A DNA stretch of 49,481 nucleotides from Mycogone perniciosa (lineage: Eukaryota; Ascomycota; Sordariomycetes; Hypocreales; Hypocreaceae): assembly GCA_025331125.1 (NCBI GenBank), contig JAOALB010000255.1:1-49481 (forward strand). Direction: 5' to 3'. The notes beneath the pieces are model-generated. The model was not told where the DNA came from. It did not search any database and worked only from the letters and a program-made list of their open reading frames with translations. Of the stretch, positions 34,324-45,010 are shown piece by piece. Each line of letters starts with the position of its first letter. Position 1 is the stretch's first letter. A program made the translations under genes and the position numbers.

Positions 34324-35954
34324 TTAATGTGAAGGTGGTGGCAGCACGCCCAACTGCGACGCATCGCTCTCCTCCCAAGGATGTTCTCTCTCTACAGCCT
34401 TGACCAGTTCCGCATACTCCTCACTCCTGGGTACAAGCCTGTACGGAAAAGCCTTTGGCTTCGCAATAATGCCGGCCTCGAAGTCTAGCTTCGGCTCAAG
34501 CACGTTGCCTTGCGCATCGGTAGCTTTCCCAATGTCAAAAGCAGCAACCAAGCTGGCTATCGACAGGAATAAAGAGGAATCAGCAAGGTATCGTCCAGGG
34601 CATACTCTTCGACCGAAGCCAAAGACAGCCCATCGAGGATCCGGCTCATGGCGCGGGGCGAGGTAGCGCTCCGGAGCAAACGCGTCAGGATGGGTATAGA
34701 CCTCAGGGTCATGGGTAAATTGCCAGACAGCAGGGAATACGTAAGAGCCCTTGGGAAGCTCGTAGCCCTTATAGGTCATATCTTCGGACAGAGCATGAGG
34801 CACGCCCATAGGTAGGATGGGACACCAGCGCAGAGCCTCAGTAACCATGGCCTCGACAAAGGGCATCTGCTGTCTATCTGTGAGCAAAGGGAGACGTGTA
34901 CCACCCGTAACAGCATCGATTTCCTCCTGAGCCCTGCGCTGGGCTTCAGGGAACATGATCATAGCCATAATGAAGCTCATCAGCGTTGAAACTGTGGTAT
35001 CCGCACCGCCTCCGTATAGCGCCGCAGCGGACCACTTGATGGTGTAAGCATCCTCTGGGCTTGGCTCATCCAGATCACCAATGCAGCCTTGCACAAGCTT
35101 TGCGACATATGACTCCGTGCGGTTGTGGATGGTCATCTGCTTGCGGACGAACTCATAGGGCTGGTTGATGACGGCCTGGATCTCCTTGTTATACTTGTTG
35201 GCGTCGGCCTTGAAGCCTGTGCACGGGAAGCCTTCAGGGAGCCATTTCAGGGCAGGTATAAACTCCACGAGGCGGGTGAAGGGGACAGAGGCGCGGGAGA
35301 AGTTGGCCATCATGCGGTCAATCAGGCCTACCAGAGGGTCAGGCTTCTGAGGGTCGACGGTGTAGTCGTATACAATTTTAAGAATAATGGCACCAGTCAT
35401 ACTATATGGAGTCAGAACATCCCTAACGCAGGCAGTCTGCAAGTCACTTACACTGCAAAGTGGTCGAAGACTTTCTCAGGCCTATTTAATGCCCGTAGCA
35501 ACATCCTACCCACTTCCAGCTCCTGAACATCGGCATACTTGGCTGCCAGATTCTTGGTTCCAATGGCTTGATGTAAGAACCTTCTCTGTGACCTGAATCG
35601 GTCACTCAATTGATGAAGGGAAATAAATTCTCCAAAGCCACAGTAGTTGGCAAACTCAAGAATAGGGCGCCCAGATGATGAGAGCGACTTCTTCTCGAGA
35701 ATTTCTTGTACAGTGTCTTTGTCATTCACGATGATGATGTTCTGGCCTAGAACAGTAATGGAAGCAACCGGGCCATACTTGTCATTGACCGTCTTCCAGT
35801 GTTCATGATCTGGGGTTCCTTTGGGAGGGAGGTCGAGGACGTTACCAACTATTGGTAGACCTTTTGGTCCAGGTGGTAAGTTCTTCTTTGGTTTGCGAAC
35901 GACTAGGTAAATGAGGAAGCCTAGCAAGACCACAATGGCTTGGAATAGAAACAT
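34324..35954 (-). CDS. Cytochrome P450 monooxygenase, microsomal
   Basis: Two exons, 35452-35954 and 34324-35401, split in phase 2, giving 526 residues. The N-terminal anchor is MFLFQAIVVLLGFLIYLVV, followed by the basic and Pro-rich hinge KPKKNLPPGPKGLPIVG. The I-helix oxygen-binding motif is YGGGADTTVS (about 297-306), ExxR is EALR (356-359), the PERF region is FAPERYLAP, and the haem loop is FGFGRRVCPGR with the ligand Cys435. These are all intact, so the enzyme should be active, using electrons from the ER P450 reductase. The overall style resembles the CYP group often labelled O-methylsterigmatocystin oxidoreductase-like, a label that says little about substrate. No backbone synthase (PKS, NRPS, terpene cyclase) is seen nearby, so it is not clearly part of a secondary-metabolite cluster. 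Confidence 0.93.
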
Positions 35955-37922
35955 ATCGGATAACAGATCTTGGTAGCTGACTATGTGATGAAGAGTTCGA
36001 AGACATGGGGACGAAGAACTGTGGGAGCAATCAACGTCATATATTCAGGACGCCCGCCCACCAACTCCTTTACAATATAGGTAAGAGACATGACGATCTT
36101 TCCTCTCGCTGTGTAGAGCAACCTCTCGGCAAAGCCACATGTGCCTACCAATCACCACGCCAGGAGCCAAAAAGACCCAGCTCGGACACACTAGACCATA
36201 AACCGCCCAGTCCTCGGTCCTTTGCCCGCGCTTGACTCTGGACGTCCTAGCAGAGCTGAAGATAGATCAATAAGTGAGTCAGGACCCCGGCAGATGTGTA
36301 GAAGTAGACAGGCTTTGAAGGTTTGCGGGCTGTTGAAGCAGAGCTGAATCCAGTAGTAGACGTCTAATAGCTGTGCGGGGATTGGATGGAGTAGGTATGT
36401 GCTGTGAAATGTGATAACGGGATGTCCGCACGGAGATGCCACCAATTGCGTGTACACTGGACGCGGGATGCCGTTTAATAATAATACCTATCTTGGAACA
36501 CAATATCACATCAGGTCACATGCAGGGATTGTGATCCAAGAGGAGCCTCGAGAGAATGATACTTCAAAGGCCGACTTTAAATCGGTGGGGTAAAGTAACG
36601 CTCTTCTCCTTGGTTAATCGGGGTTATTTTTTGGCCGCGTAGTAGATCAGGGATTTTCTGTTCGGCCCAACACAGTGTCATATATCATATGGAGCGATTT
36701 ACATGTAAAATATCGGCACAGCTCGTATTATATCAGTAAATTGGACGCCACGCGCGGTATCATAACCTCTCATGACACATACTAGCCCCTTTGACGTTAG
36801 CTATATTTACGGAGTACATGATCCTCCAATGGAAACATGACCGAATCACACCCAATTTGCCCCTTGGAAGATCAAAACGCCTCACCTTAAAGCCATGATC
36901 ACGATAGCCGAAAACTGAGCATACATTATCAATTTTATTCATGTATATCCCTGGATGATACGAGTCCCCCAAGTCCACGTGTTCCAATCATAATATCTCG
37001 TACTAATGGCACTATCTGTGGATATAATAAGGCGGAGTAGTAGTCTAGCGTATCAATGAAAACTTATCAAGCAACTCTGTCAATCAATCATTCAAATCTT
37101 AGGCCATTCGCAATTCAAAGAGGCAACTCGACAAGCCTTGATATTTAATGCTTTTGATAAAATGTAGTGTATGGAGTACTCCGTAGATAAAAAGGAAAGC
37201 ATACAACTATTATAAATAAGGTTGGGAGGTTATAAATATTAAATTATATAAGCAGATTAATAATCTTATTAATAGGATGTTTAGTAAGGATACTACTCCA
37301 TTCTCTGCCTTTTTCATACAGCATAATATCACGCATATTATTACGTATGATGTGACAGGACTTTAGAATCATAGGGCACCCCAGTTATCTATGCAGGGTT
37401 TCTCCCTTCGTGCCTTAGGGGTGGGTGTTCCTGTTCAGGGGTTGGAAGAAAATTTGTAAGCGCTCAACTAACAATTGCTGAAGAGGTTCACGTCAAGCTT
37501 GCGGCTATACTCCGTAATTGAGATAATATATTGTACTGTGTGCATCGCCATACCTCTTGAAGGCACAAGTCTATGACAATGGGTACTTAGTATGTGGGTA
37601 GTAGTGGATGACACATTTCCCCATATTTGCTTGCATAAGCTCGACATTTACGAATTACTACCGTATCGCGGACATTACAGCACGAACAAAGAAACACACG
37701 GGCCGTTTGGACCGTTCTCTTACCGTATTTTCGGCCCGATGAATAATGAGACAATTAGCATATGTTTCCCTCGAGCTGGGGTGCTATTAGTGAGTCCTTA
37801 AGTAAATACGAGTTTGGTTCTCAAGGAAACATGATTTTTATATCCTTCCATATTTAATGGTATACCAGACGTGAACGGAGAGAAAGAAGTAGTTAAAGGA
37901 GTAAAATCAGTAATATAAATAA
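35955..37922. other. 2-kb A+T-rich intergenic region
   Basis: Lies upstream of the P450 and downstream of the NLR pseudogene. It becomes increasingly A+T-rich to the right. TACGGAGTA copies occur at 36808-36816, 37177-37185 and 37508-37516. No gene recognised. Confidence 0.45.
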
Positions 37923-39896
37923 CTAACGATAAGATTCTAGAATCTTGACAACCCCTTCATGGCCTTTCATAGCAGCCCATGATAGCGGTGTCTGGCCATG
38001 ATAATTATTTTTTGCATTTACGTCAACCTCCAATGTTGGGAGTGGCTGCTGGAAATTTTTTTAAAGAAGTGCCCGTTCAATAAAACCTTTCTTTAAGTTG
38101 GACTCGATCTTGCTCTTTGCGAGTATCTGTTTGACGATGACAGTATGTCCAAAATACAAGGCCAGCAGAAGGCCTATACCATCGCGAGGAGACTTTGTGG
38201 GTGTATTCAGTGAATGTACCTTCAACCATTTAACACGACCTTTCGAATTTGAATCAAGAATTCTCAAAGTGTGGGATAGTATGATGGCACCATCAGTCAT
38301 ATGGGCCTCCCGGAAATGTAAACCCCAAGTTTCGGCAGAATAATCCAAGAAGGCGTCGGCATCGATGTGTTGGCCAACTCTTATATCTACCTCCGAATTG
38401 AAGAAATCGAGATAAACTACGCCAGCATTTGCAAGAATTTCGTGGAACTGAGCAATTGTGATGGAATGCTGCCATCATGGGTCCTGCGGAGCAGTTATAG
38501 GTGGTGCTGCGAGGAGAAATTCTCGAGCAGTTTGATGAAGAAAATAGACCTTGTTGTGGTAGACTGATATAAACAATCCACACCAAGATCTGAGGTGTTC
38601 CCTAAAGTCCTCTTCTCTCTCGAGTTCGGGATCCGTAATGGAATGCAACGAACTGTCCGTGTTAACAGCAAAATTCATTTCTGTCAGAGTTAACGGCCGA
38701 CTTGCCGCTAGGACGACGCTCAAGACCTTTCGAACCATCAGTTTGTCCTTTGACCTGCTAAGGATCTTCTCATATGCTTGGTTGACATTTTCCGGGAGCG
38801 TCGCAATTGCGGAGTTGATGCCACTTTTCGTCTTTGTGAAGCCTTCATTCTTCAAGTCGTCGAATACCAGATATACCCACAGGTATGTGCGATGTGGAAT
38901 CTCGAGCAATCGTTTTGCCAAATGTTGCTTGATTCCATCTGAAAGTTCCTTCTCTTTCGTCAGCTGTTCGACTCGGTGTTTAATGACGTGGTTTACTTCT
39001 TGACTGATGGTTTCTGACTCGTCTTCTTCTGGTATGCGGATATAAGGGAAGCTATCGACCAGTTCCCAGAACTCTGATACGATTTGTTCATATGGGCGGC
39101 TGGTCACCAGCCATCTCACTTTGACACGGTCCCGCTTGCTCCTGTGAAACAGGCGTTTCAACTTTCGGATCAAGCCTTGAAGCTCCGATTCGGCGCACTC
39201 ATCCAGTGCGTCCAAGACAATAATTAGAGGCCCCGTCTGCGGGTCTTGTGCAGCCTTTTCGAAGATGTCCCACATCGATTCTGTAGCACTTATCAGGCCT
39301 TTTTCATTCCTCTCATACTCCGGTATAGCGTACTTGATGAGGGAAGGCCGATGAGAGAAGAGCTGCTGAAGCAGCGCGCAAAGCGCCTGTCTGATGGTGT
39401 TTTGGTCCTGGTCTTTGAAGAAGAAGTAGCAGATGCTTGCTGATTGTGGAAGTCTCTCATTAATCAAGTATTTGGATAAGACGGATTTTCCACAGCCAGG
39501 GTCTGCTGAGACCAGTAACGGATCCGAATCTTGTTTCAACCACGTTTGAAAGTGTTCATGGTTTAGGAGCCACTGACATGTGCCTGGCACGCGGTCTTCC
39601 ACCCAGTTTTTATACCACTCATATGTCGTGTCCCTGTCGCTCGATGTGAGACGGAATAATTGATGACAATTCTGTTCATTTTCGGACAACGCCTGCTCTA
39701 GCTGTTTCTTTACGATGTCTCGGTGGTCTGCCGCAATGTCCCTGTGATCTGACACCGTTTTGGAATCGGCACCAGCGAAAGTCACAGGTCCATGAATGGT
39801 CATGTCGCCTTTACCCAAGTGTAGAACACCCTGAGACTGGTGAACTGATTGAGGAATTCGATTGTCGTCATCTTTCGGGAGTCTCATTTCAGACAT
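37923..39896 (-). pseudogene. NACHT NTPase with ankyrin-repeat end (NLR-like), two in-frame stops
   Basis: Starts MSEMRLPKDDDNRIPQ at the ATG complementary to 39894-39896. Residues 23-42 are the shared motif listed separately. The NACHT domain opens PGTCQWLLNHEHFQTWL; Walker A is ADPGCGKS (131-138); Walker B is LIIVLDALDEC (224-234); RWLVTSRPYEQI is the usual sensor region. The frame stops at TGA (38475-38477, codon 474) but the same frame continues as WQHSITIAQFHEILANAGVV. It stops again at TAA (38061-38063, codon 612) and continues as an ankyrin repeat, HGQTPLSWAAMKGHEGVVKI, to 37923. NLRs of this type are fungal self/non-self or cell-death receptors: the repeats sense, the NACHT oligomerises, and the N-terminus signals. 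The usual long ankyrin array is cut to little more than one repeat. A truncated 473-residue product with an intact NACHT could still be made. Confidence 0.82.
39771..39830 (-). other. N-terminal candidate amyloid-signalling motif of the NLR
   Basis: Encodes GVLHLGKGDMTIHGPVTFAG (residues 23-42). It matches 14 of 20 residues with the C-terminal motif of the neighbouring PNP protein. The position, directly before the NACHT-containing part, is where fungal NLRs carry prion-like signalling motifs. Amyloid behaviour is inference. Confidence 0.65.
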
Positions 39897-40704
39897 GTTA
39901 AAGAACAAAGGAAGGTATAACCTATCGCTCTCAAAACAGGGTAATGCTAATCGTTGTTTGTTGATTCTGGTTTCTCTGGATGCTGGTCTGGAGCTCGCTG
40001 GCTCAAGCAGAGAGTGGTTGTGAAGATGCAAAGAGCTATCCCTAACCGAACCAAAGCAAGGCTGAGGCGGGTGAGCCAATGGGATCTGTGTGTACTCCAT
40101 ATGAGGGGGAAATGGTATCATTGGCAGCAGATGAATTTTTGGCTATTGGAACACGTCAGCGCATCCCTACAGCCACACCTTGGCCTGAGACACGCCATGA
40201 GTATGAGGGTCAGTCCCATACATAGACCAAGGTTGGGAGGAATCTGGCCACAAGACACGGATTGCACAAGAGTAAAACTGACTACTCCGTATTTCGACAC
40301 TGAAATGCGATGCAAGTTGGAAAGTTAAGTTTGGTTGGTGATCGAATCGAATCCGGAGGGACTCCTACAGAGTCGAGTACAACCAGGGGAATAAAATCCA
40401 AGCAATGACAAGATGCGGCTGATTGTTTTACTATGGGACATCGAGTGAGACAAGGAAATATGTCAGGACCAGAGCCTGACCAATACCAACCAATGGCGCC
40501 ATCGCCTGCTGTCGGATGCTGAACATGTTGGGCCACATTCAGGCTTCTTTCAGCTCAAAACTCCCCCTAGGCTGTTATCAACATATTCTTGCCTTGCAAG
40601 AACTCATTCCTCGATTGGCAATCTTGAGTCATGCATGATTGATACCGCCGTGCTCATTCTAGTACACAAAGTCTACCCGTTCTCTCTACCTATACAATCC
40701 ACTG
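39897..40704. promoter_or_regulatory. Divergent promoter region between NLR and PNP genes
   Basis: 808 bases separate the two start codons. The minus-strand frame of the NLR stays open to 40121, but the extra residues have a composition unlike the rest and I start at 39896. TACTCCGTA occurs at 40283-40291. Co-regulation of the two genes from this shared region is likely by arrangement. Confidence 0.5.
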
Positions 40705-41781
40705 ATGGACAAGAGTGTTGCAATGCAACATGAACGCAACCGCAGAAGCCAGAAGGGGTACGACGAATACACCATAGCGGTGGTTTGCTCCATCAGCTTC
40801 GAGATGAGTGCTGTCCGCTTTATGCTGGATCAAGAACATGCCCGCCTGCCTACGAAACAAGGAGATTCAAACATGTACGTCCTCGGCGAGCTTAGCGGCC
40901 ATAATATCGTTCTTGCATACCTTCCTGGAAACCAAGGCAAAGGCTCTGCTGCAATTGTTGCCACTAACATGGCACGCACGTTTCCTGCTATCAAGTGGCG
41001 ATTTCTTGTAGGTATCGGAGGAGCAGTGCCCAGTGATAGGCATGATATCCGGCTTGGCGATGTCGTTGTTAGTATGCCAGATGCCCAATACGGCGGTGTG
41101 GTTCAATATGACCTGGGGAAGGACACTGAAGATGGCTTCAAGCTCAAAGGGTTCCTATGGCCTCCACCACCCATCCTAAGAAGTGCCGTGGAGATGATGC
41201 GATCCGACCACATGGTCATGCCTAACAAAGTTGAGGACTTCGCATCGGCATTGCTGGAAAAAGTCCCACCGTCTCTCCCTCTACAAACGCCCATCAACTG
41301 GGCTTGACGTCCTTTTTAATCCGGATTACTCTCATACATTTAGCCATACAGAATGCGCAGAATCTAATAGGACCAAGATGATCAATCGACCTCCTCGCGC
41401 TTTCGACGGTCCTGAGATACACTATGGGTTGATTGCCTCAGGAGATCGCGTCATGAAAGATGCCACAAAGAGGAACAGAGTTGTCCAAGAAGTGGGCGAC
41501 ATACTCTGCTTCGAGATGGAAGCGGCCGGAATTGCCACTGAGTTCCCTGGCAACACTACGCTGCGGCAGCAGCCGCAGCATGTGCTAAAGAGTTGCTCTC
41601 ATATCTTCGCCTAGAGGAGTCTTCAGTCGACCTGATGCCTACGATCCAACCTAGCCTGAGAGCGATTTCCAACAGTAGCGAGGACACGATCGCAAGATCT
41701 ATCTTCCAGGGTCGGGGGGTCCAGCACATGGGATCTGGTGATATCACCATCCATGGCGGCGTAACCTTTGGTGGTGATTAA
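40705..41781 (+). pseudogene. PNP_UDP-domain protein (nucleoside phosphorylase fold), NLR partner, broken
   Basis: Begins MDKSVAMQHERNRRSQKGYD. The phosphorylase fold is clear: YTIAVVCSISFEMSAVRFML, NIVLAYLPGNQGKGSAA, FLVGIGGAVPSDRHDIRLGD and VVVSMPDAQYGGVVQYD. Around 41270 the frame slips: frame 1 ends in TGA (41305-41307) while frame 2 carries on as YKRPSTGLDVLFNPDYSHT, IHYGLIASGDRVMKDA and GDILCFEMEAAGIATEFP. At about 41547 it jumps back to frame 1 at WQHYAAAAAAACAKELLSYL. The missing stretch is the conserved core strand usually found between FP and the WQ-Y-A-rich helix, so this is a real deletion. The C-terminal linker and shared motif remain, ending at 41781. In fungal NLR systems this domain serves as an effector or as the N-terminal domain of the NLR itself. 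No intron with proper signals explains either break. Confidence 0.8.
41716..41775 (+). other. C-terminal candidate amyloid-signalling motif of the PNP protein
   Basis: Encodes GVQHMGSGDITIHGGVTFGG, the last 20 residues before a final Asp and the stop. It pairs with the NLR motif at 39771-39830. It is preceded by an uncharged linker (EDTIARSIFQGR). The C-terminal position on an effector encoded next to the NLR is the classical arrangement for such motifs. Confidence 0.65.
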
Positions 41782-42840
41782 CCTCCTGTACAAATGAAAC
41801 GGTTGGTATGGTCAGAAAGCAGGGGAATTAATGCTATCAGACGCTCATATGCGCATGTGCTGTCCGCAGCAACAGTTAGCCAGCGCCTTGACGCAGTAAT
41901 AGTAACTGGAAGTGTCTTGGCGTCTTGATGGTGTGACACAAGTTCAATGCAGGTCTATTTGTGGTGAGCCTATGCTTTTGCTGTAATTCCCTACCTCTAA
42001 GAGGACTCTCCCAATAGTCTTGATGCCTGTTACAGTTTTATACCCACTTCTGTGCTCTACGACCGAGCCGCCGTCAAAAGCCAAAGCTCCTAGTCCAGTC
42101 CTTTCTAGGGACAGAAGTTGGGCCCTGGAGAATTTTATGAGAAGAGAGTAGGTTAAGGTACTGTTTCGCGCATAGATTGGGAAGTTTCAGTTCATAATAT
42201 TATCCACAGCATTGAGTTCAAGAAACGGTGCGAGTGGATCGTCAAGGAGGCCGAATGCCGTTGAGCGCGGAAATGTATTCACTAGAAGAATGCTCCGACA
42301 TCGGACGGCGAAGCTCTGTGATAAAAACACGTTCCTCAAGCTTGTTATAATGGCAGGAGGATTTTGTTTCCCCCCCCCCAGCGTCGTAATCCTGATCTCG
42401 CGTGTGAGAGCAAGGGGGGTGAAAGCAGAGGGCTCAAAGACCGTGGTCTATATAGCTATGGGAATTGCTGGTACTTGTATGTGTTTTGAGGTTCGGACCC
42501 TAAAAACAAGACTACATACCGCAAGACATTACTTCAAACAGAAATTTATAGGCACAGACCAGGGACGCAAGCCGCGGTCACATCAGGATCAGAGAAAGTT
42601 TAGGAAAAGCAAGTACTATAGACAAGATGCTCGCTATTGGCAGCCTACGCCTGCAGCAAACCAATTCTATATACATATATATATATACACTCCCAAAACA
42701 CATATATACCTGAACCAAACCGCCAGTGTTACTAACCCGTGACACTTGACTACGAAGGATAATGCCCCGATCCCCCATCAAAGGACCAGAAGTCAGACAG
42801 GGCCTGGAGATCTCCCCAACACCCATTGGGCCAGGAACGC
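41782..42840. other. 1.06-kb intergenic region
   Basis: A 176-codon frame at 42212-42742 runs into TATATATACAC simple repeat and has no family resemblance. A short poly-C run is present at 42371-42379. No gene recognised. Confidence 0.45.
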
Positions 42841-43420
42841 TCAACACTGAACCTTGTCATAACCAGTGCTGCAGCCGTACTGAACACCTTCGCCGCCTCT
42901 GTTACTGTTAAGAGGAGCTGAAGCTCCGCCCTTTGCCGTAGCCCAACACGTTCGGGCCTGGTTGGTGCAGGTCTGGCAGGTCCGTTCCCATATCCATCCC
43001 CAGATAACCTTGTTCTGAACCCAAATCTGCCCGACACTATTACCGGGAATTGAGCAGGTCACTGGGCTATTGTCAGCTGACATTCATAAAAATAGCATAG
43101 TATAATTAGGATGACAATGTCAACAATGACTCACAAGCGCCGCCATGACTCCAAGTCTCAGTAACCGAAAACCCAGCAGCAATACCAAGAACGTCTTTAA
43201 TGATCTTGAAGTCAAGACTATATTTAAAACATTAGCATAAATTCTATCTTCCTATCTTTAGGATAGATGCGAAGCTCACTTTGTATTTGTTTGAATAGAC
43301 TTGGTATGTTGCCAGTTTATATTCTGTGTCGCTGGCTGCGAACTGTGTCCATTCCAGAGGCAAGAAGAAGCTCGATTCCACTCGGCCCACCAGCTTTGGA
43401 CTTGCTCGGCCCAATGTTCC
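42841..43420 (-). pseudogene. Relic of a small Cys-rich, possibly secreted protein
   Basis: The last exon (42841-43076) reads DNSPVTCSIPGNSVGQIWVQ, then IWGWIWERTCQTCTNQARTC and ends YGCSTGYDKVQC. The exon before it (43135-43217) reads DFKIIKDVLGIAAGFSVTET and WSHGGA; the two join in phase. A third block (43280-43420) reads SSFFLPLEWTQFAASDTEY and KLATYQVYSNKYK up to a good donor (GTGAGC), but it is out of phase by one with the next exon. No start codon or signal peptide can be placed. Six or more Cys and many Trp suggest an extracellular protein. The family is unknown to me. The phase error may mean decay, or that I have misplaced a splice site. Confidence 0.45.
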
Positions 43421-43628
43421 CTATGTGTAGTGCAATACCACCTTGATAGAATTTTAGACTTAGTGATATCTATACGAAGCCAGGGATTGCCGTGTGTGCT
43501 CCACTAGCTAATATCCAGGATTGTGAATGTCAGCGAATTTCGAAATACAGCTGCTGCTTTAAATTTAAGGTTAATTATCAATAAGAAATAAAGTATGGAC
43601 TACTACTATAAGGACTTGCTTGCTAGGA

Positions 43629-44044
43629 GTATATAGCCCATCTCCGCCACTCAGCTGGTCCAGGCCCACCTCTAGTTCATTCACCTTTTGTATTGGTTTG
43701 AACCCTGATAGATCGTATGCCTACATATAAAACACTATTGATACTAGTCTTATATGTTGACTACCTAAATTAGCCATCTCTCCGGTATCACCCCCTCTGG
43801 TCCCAGATCTACTTCCCACAGAAAATCTTACTTTATGCATCTCTTCCAACCCCGTTGGGTACGTCAACACATAGACTTGGTCCGGCCGGCAGTTGCTGCC
43901 TTCCCCCAGTGGCGCAGGTCAGACGTTATACAAAGTCTCCTTGGGGTATGGCTTCAATATGCATGCTGTGTTGGATCCCGCGTCGATCGCCATAAACCCC
44001 TCAGCCAACGCTAGCGACGTTTTGGATACGACATCGGGGGTTCG
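43629..44044 (-). pseudogene. Relic of an unidentified gene
   Basis: One frame on the minus strand reads TSLALAEGFMAIDAGSNTAC, ILKPYPKETLYNV, a TGA stop (43919-43921), then PAPLGEGSNCRPDQVYVLTY and PTGLEEMHKVRFSVG. A second frame continues with VDLGPEGVIPERW, and further on DLSGFKPIQKVNELEVGLDQ and LSGGDGLYT. The stretches are protein-like, in order, and separated by one stop, one frame change and one intron-like gap. I cannot name the family. No start is visible. Confidence 0.45.
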
Positions 44045-44799
44045 GCATTGAACCAGAGACTGCTTATATTACGATGACAAAATATCGGCTATTTTGAGTC
44101 TCTCTGAAGTCTCTCGACGGTGGTGTAGCTTTGAACATAATCCTCGCTTTTGGCAAGAGAATTAATGTCAAGATAGCTGCTCTGCCTCCGGCACCGGCAC
44201 AACAGACAGCCATAACTGCCGAAATACCGCAGTCTGACGACCCGGTGGATTCATAGGAATCTTAACGTGGAAACCGAGTATCGTACTTCGTACACTCGTA
44301 GATGCACCAGAGCACGGTCCAGTCGAGGTTGTCGAACGAGCACGGAACATAGTCACGACCCCCAAGTACGGAGACTAACCACCCATGTAAGAAAAGGTCA
44401 GCTTTGCAGTGGGGTCAAACAAGCTGATTAACATTGTTGGGAGTACTCGGGCAGGCCAGGCATCGTTTACATCCGCTCATTTACAGCGTCTCAGGACTTA
44501 ACAAGGCGCCGCCATCACAATCAGCGTGATTGATATCTCGGTACTCGTACTGAAAGATTAGGTTGAGGAGCCTCTAGAGTCCCCTCTATTTTAGTGGAAC
44601 ACTCTGCGATAATATGAATACTAGTAGTATAAGAGGTATGGTTCTCACAACTGTGAGATAACTCATACCTCGTTGTCGTTGGAAGGTTGAAATACGGGAA
44701 ATTACAAGGTGGAATCTGGTCAAGGATCTTCGGTCACTACCTAGAACGCGTCGCGTTATGTAAGCACTATCAGTTGGTTAGCGAGGAACTATCTATAAT
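44045..44799. other. Degraded accessory sequence
   Basis: No gene recognised. It lies between two relics and shows rising A+T content to the right. It may hold the 5' part of the second PNP relic. Confidence 0.35.
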
Positions 44800-45010
44800 T
44801 AGTTACGACCGATCTCCGAGTATATTAGAGGACCAGCCTCCCCGAGCTGACAGGAGTACTCGTATCCTCATTTGTTACGGTGCCATTGTTTCTACTAATC
44901 GAGTCATTAAACATAGCATCACCAGAGACAAGATAGCACAAGAAATTGATATTATATGCTTCGAAATGGAATGAATATACGATAGCAACAGCAGCGGAAT
45001 ATATAAAGAA
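44800..45010 (+). pseudogene. Second PNP_UDP-domain relic
   Basis: The frame reads ILICYGAIVSTNRVIKHSIT and RDKIAQEIDIICFEME, which lines up with IHYGLIASGDRVMKDATKRN and QEVGDILCFEMEAAG of the PNP gene at 40.7 kb. After CFEME the frame stops (TGA) and the next frame continues WNEYTIATAAEYIKN, the counterpart of WQHYAAAAAAACAKELL. The conserved strand between the two is missing here too. Codons are shifted toward A and T compared with the first copy, as RIP would do. Clearly non-functional. Confidence 0.6.

Noticed and set aside
38061..38477. Programmed stop-codon readthrough in the NLR gene
   Set aside because: Two different stops (TGA and TAA) with no shared readthrough context, beside a second broken gene, fit decay better.
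42212..42742. 176-codon open frame on the + strand
   Set aside because: Low-complexity and ends in a TATATATACAC repeat; no motif, no splice partners.
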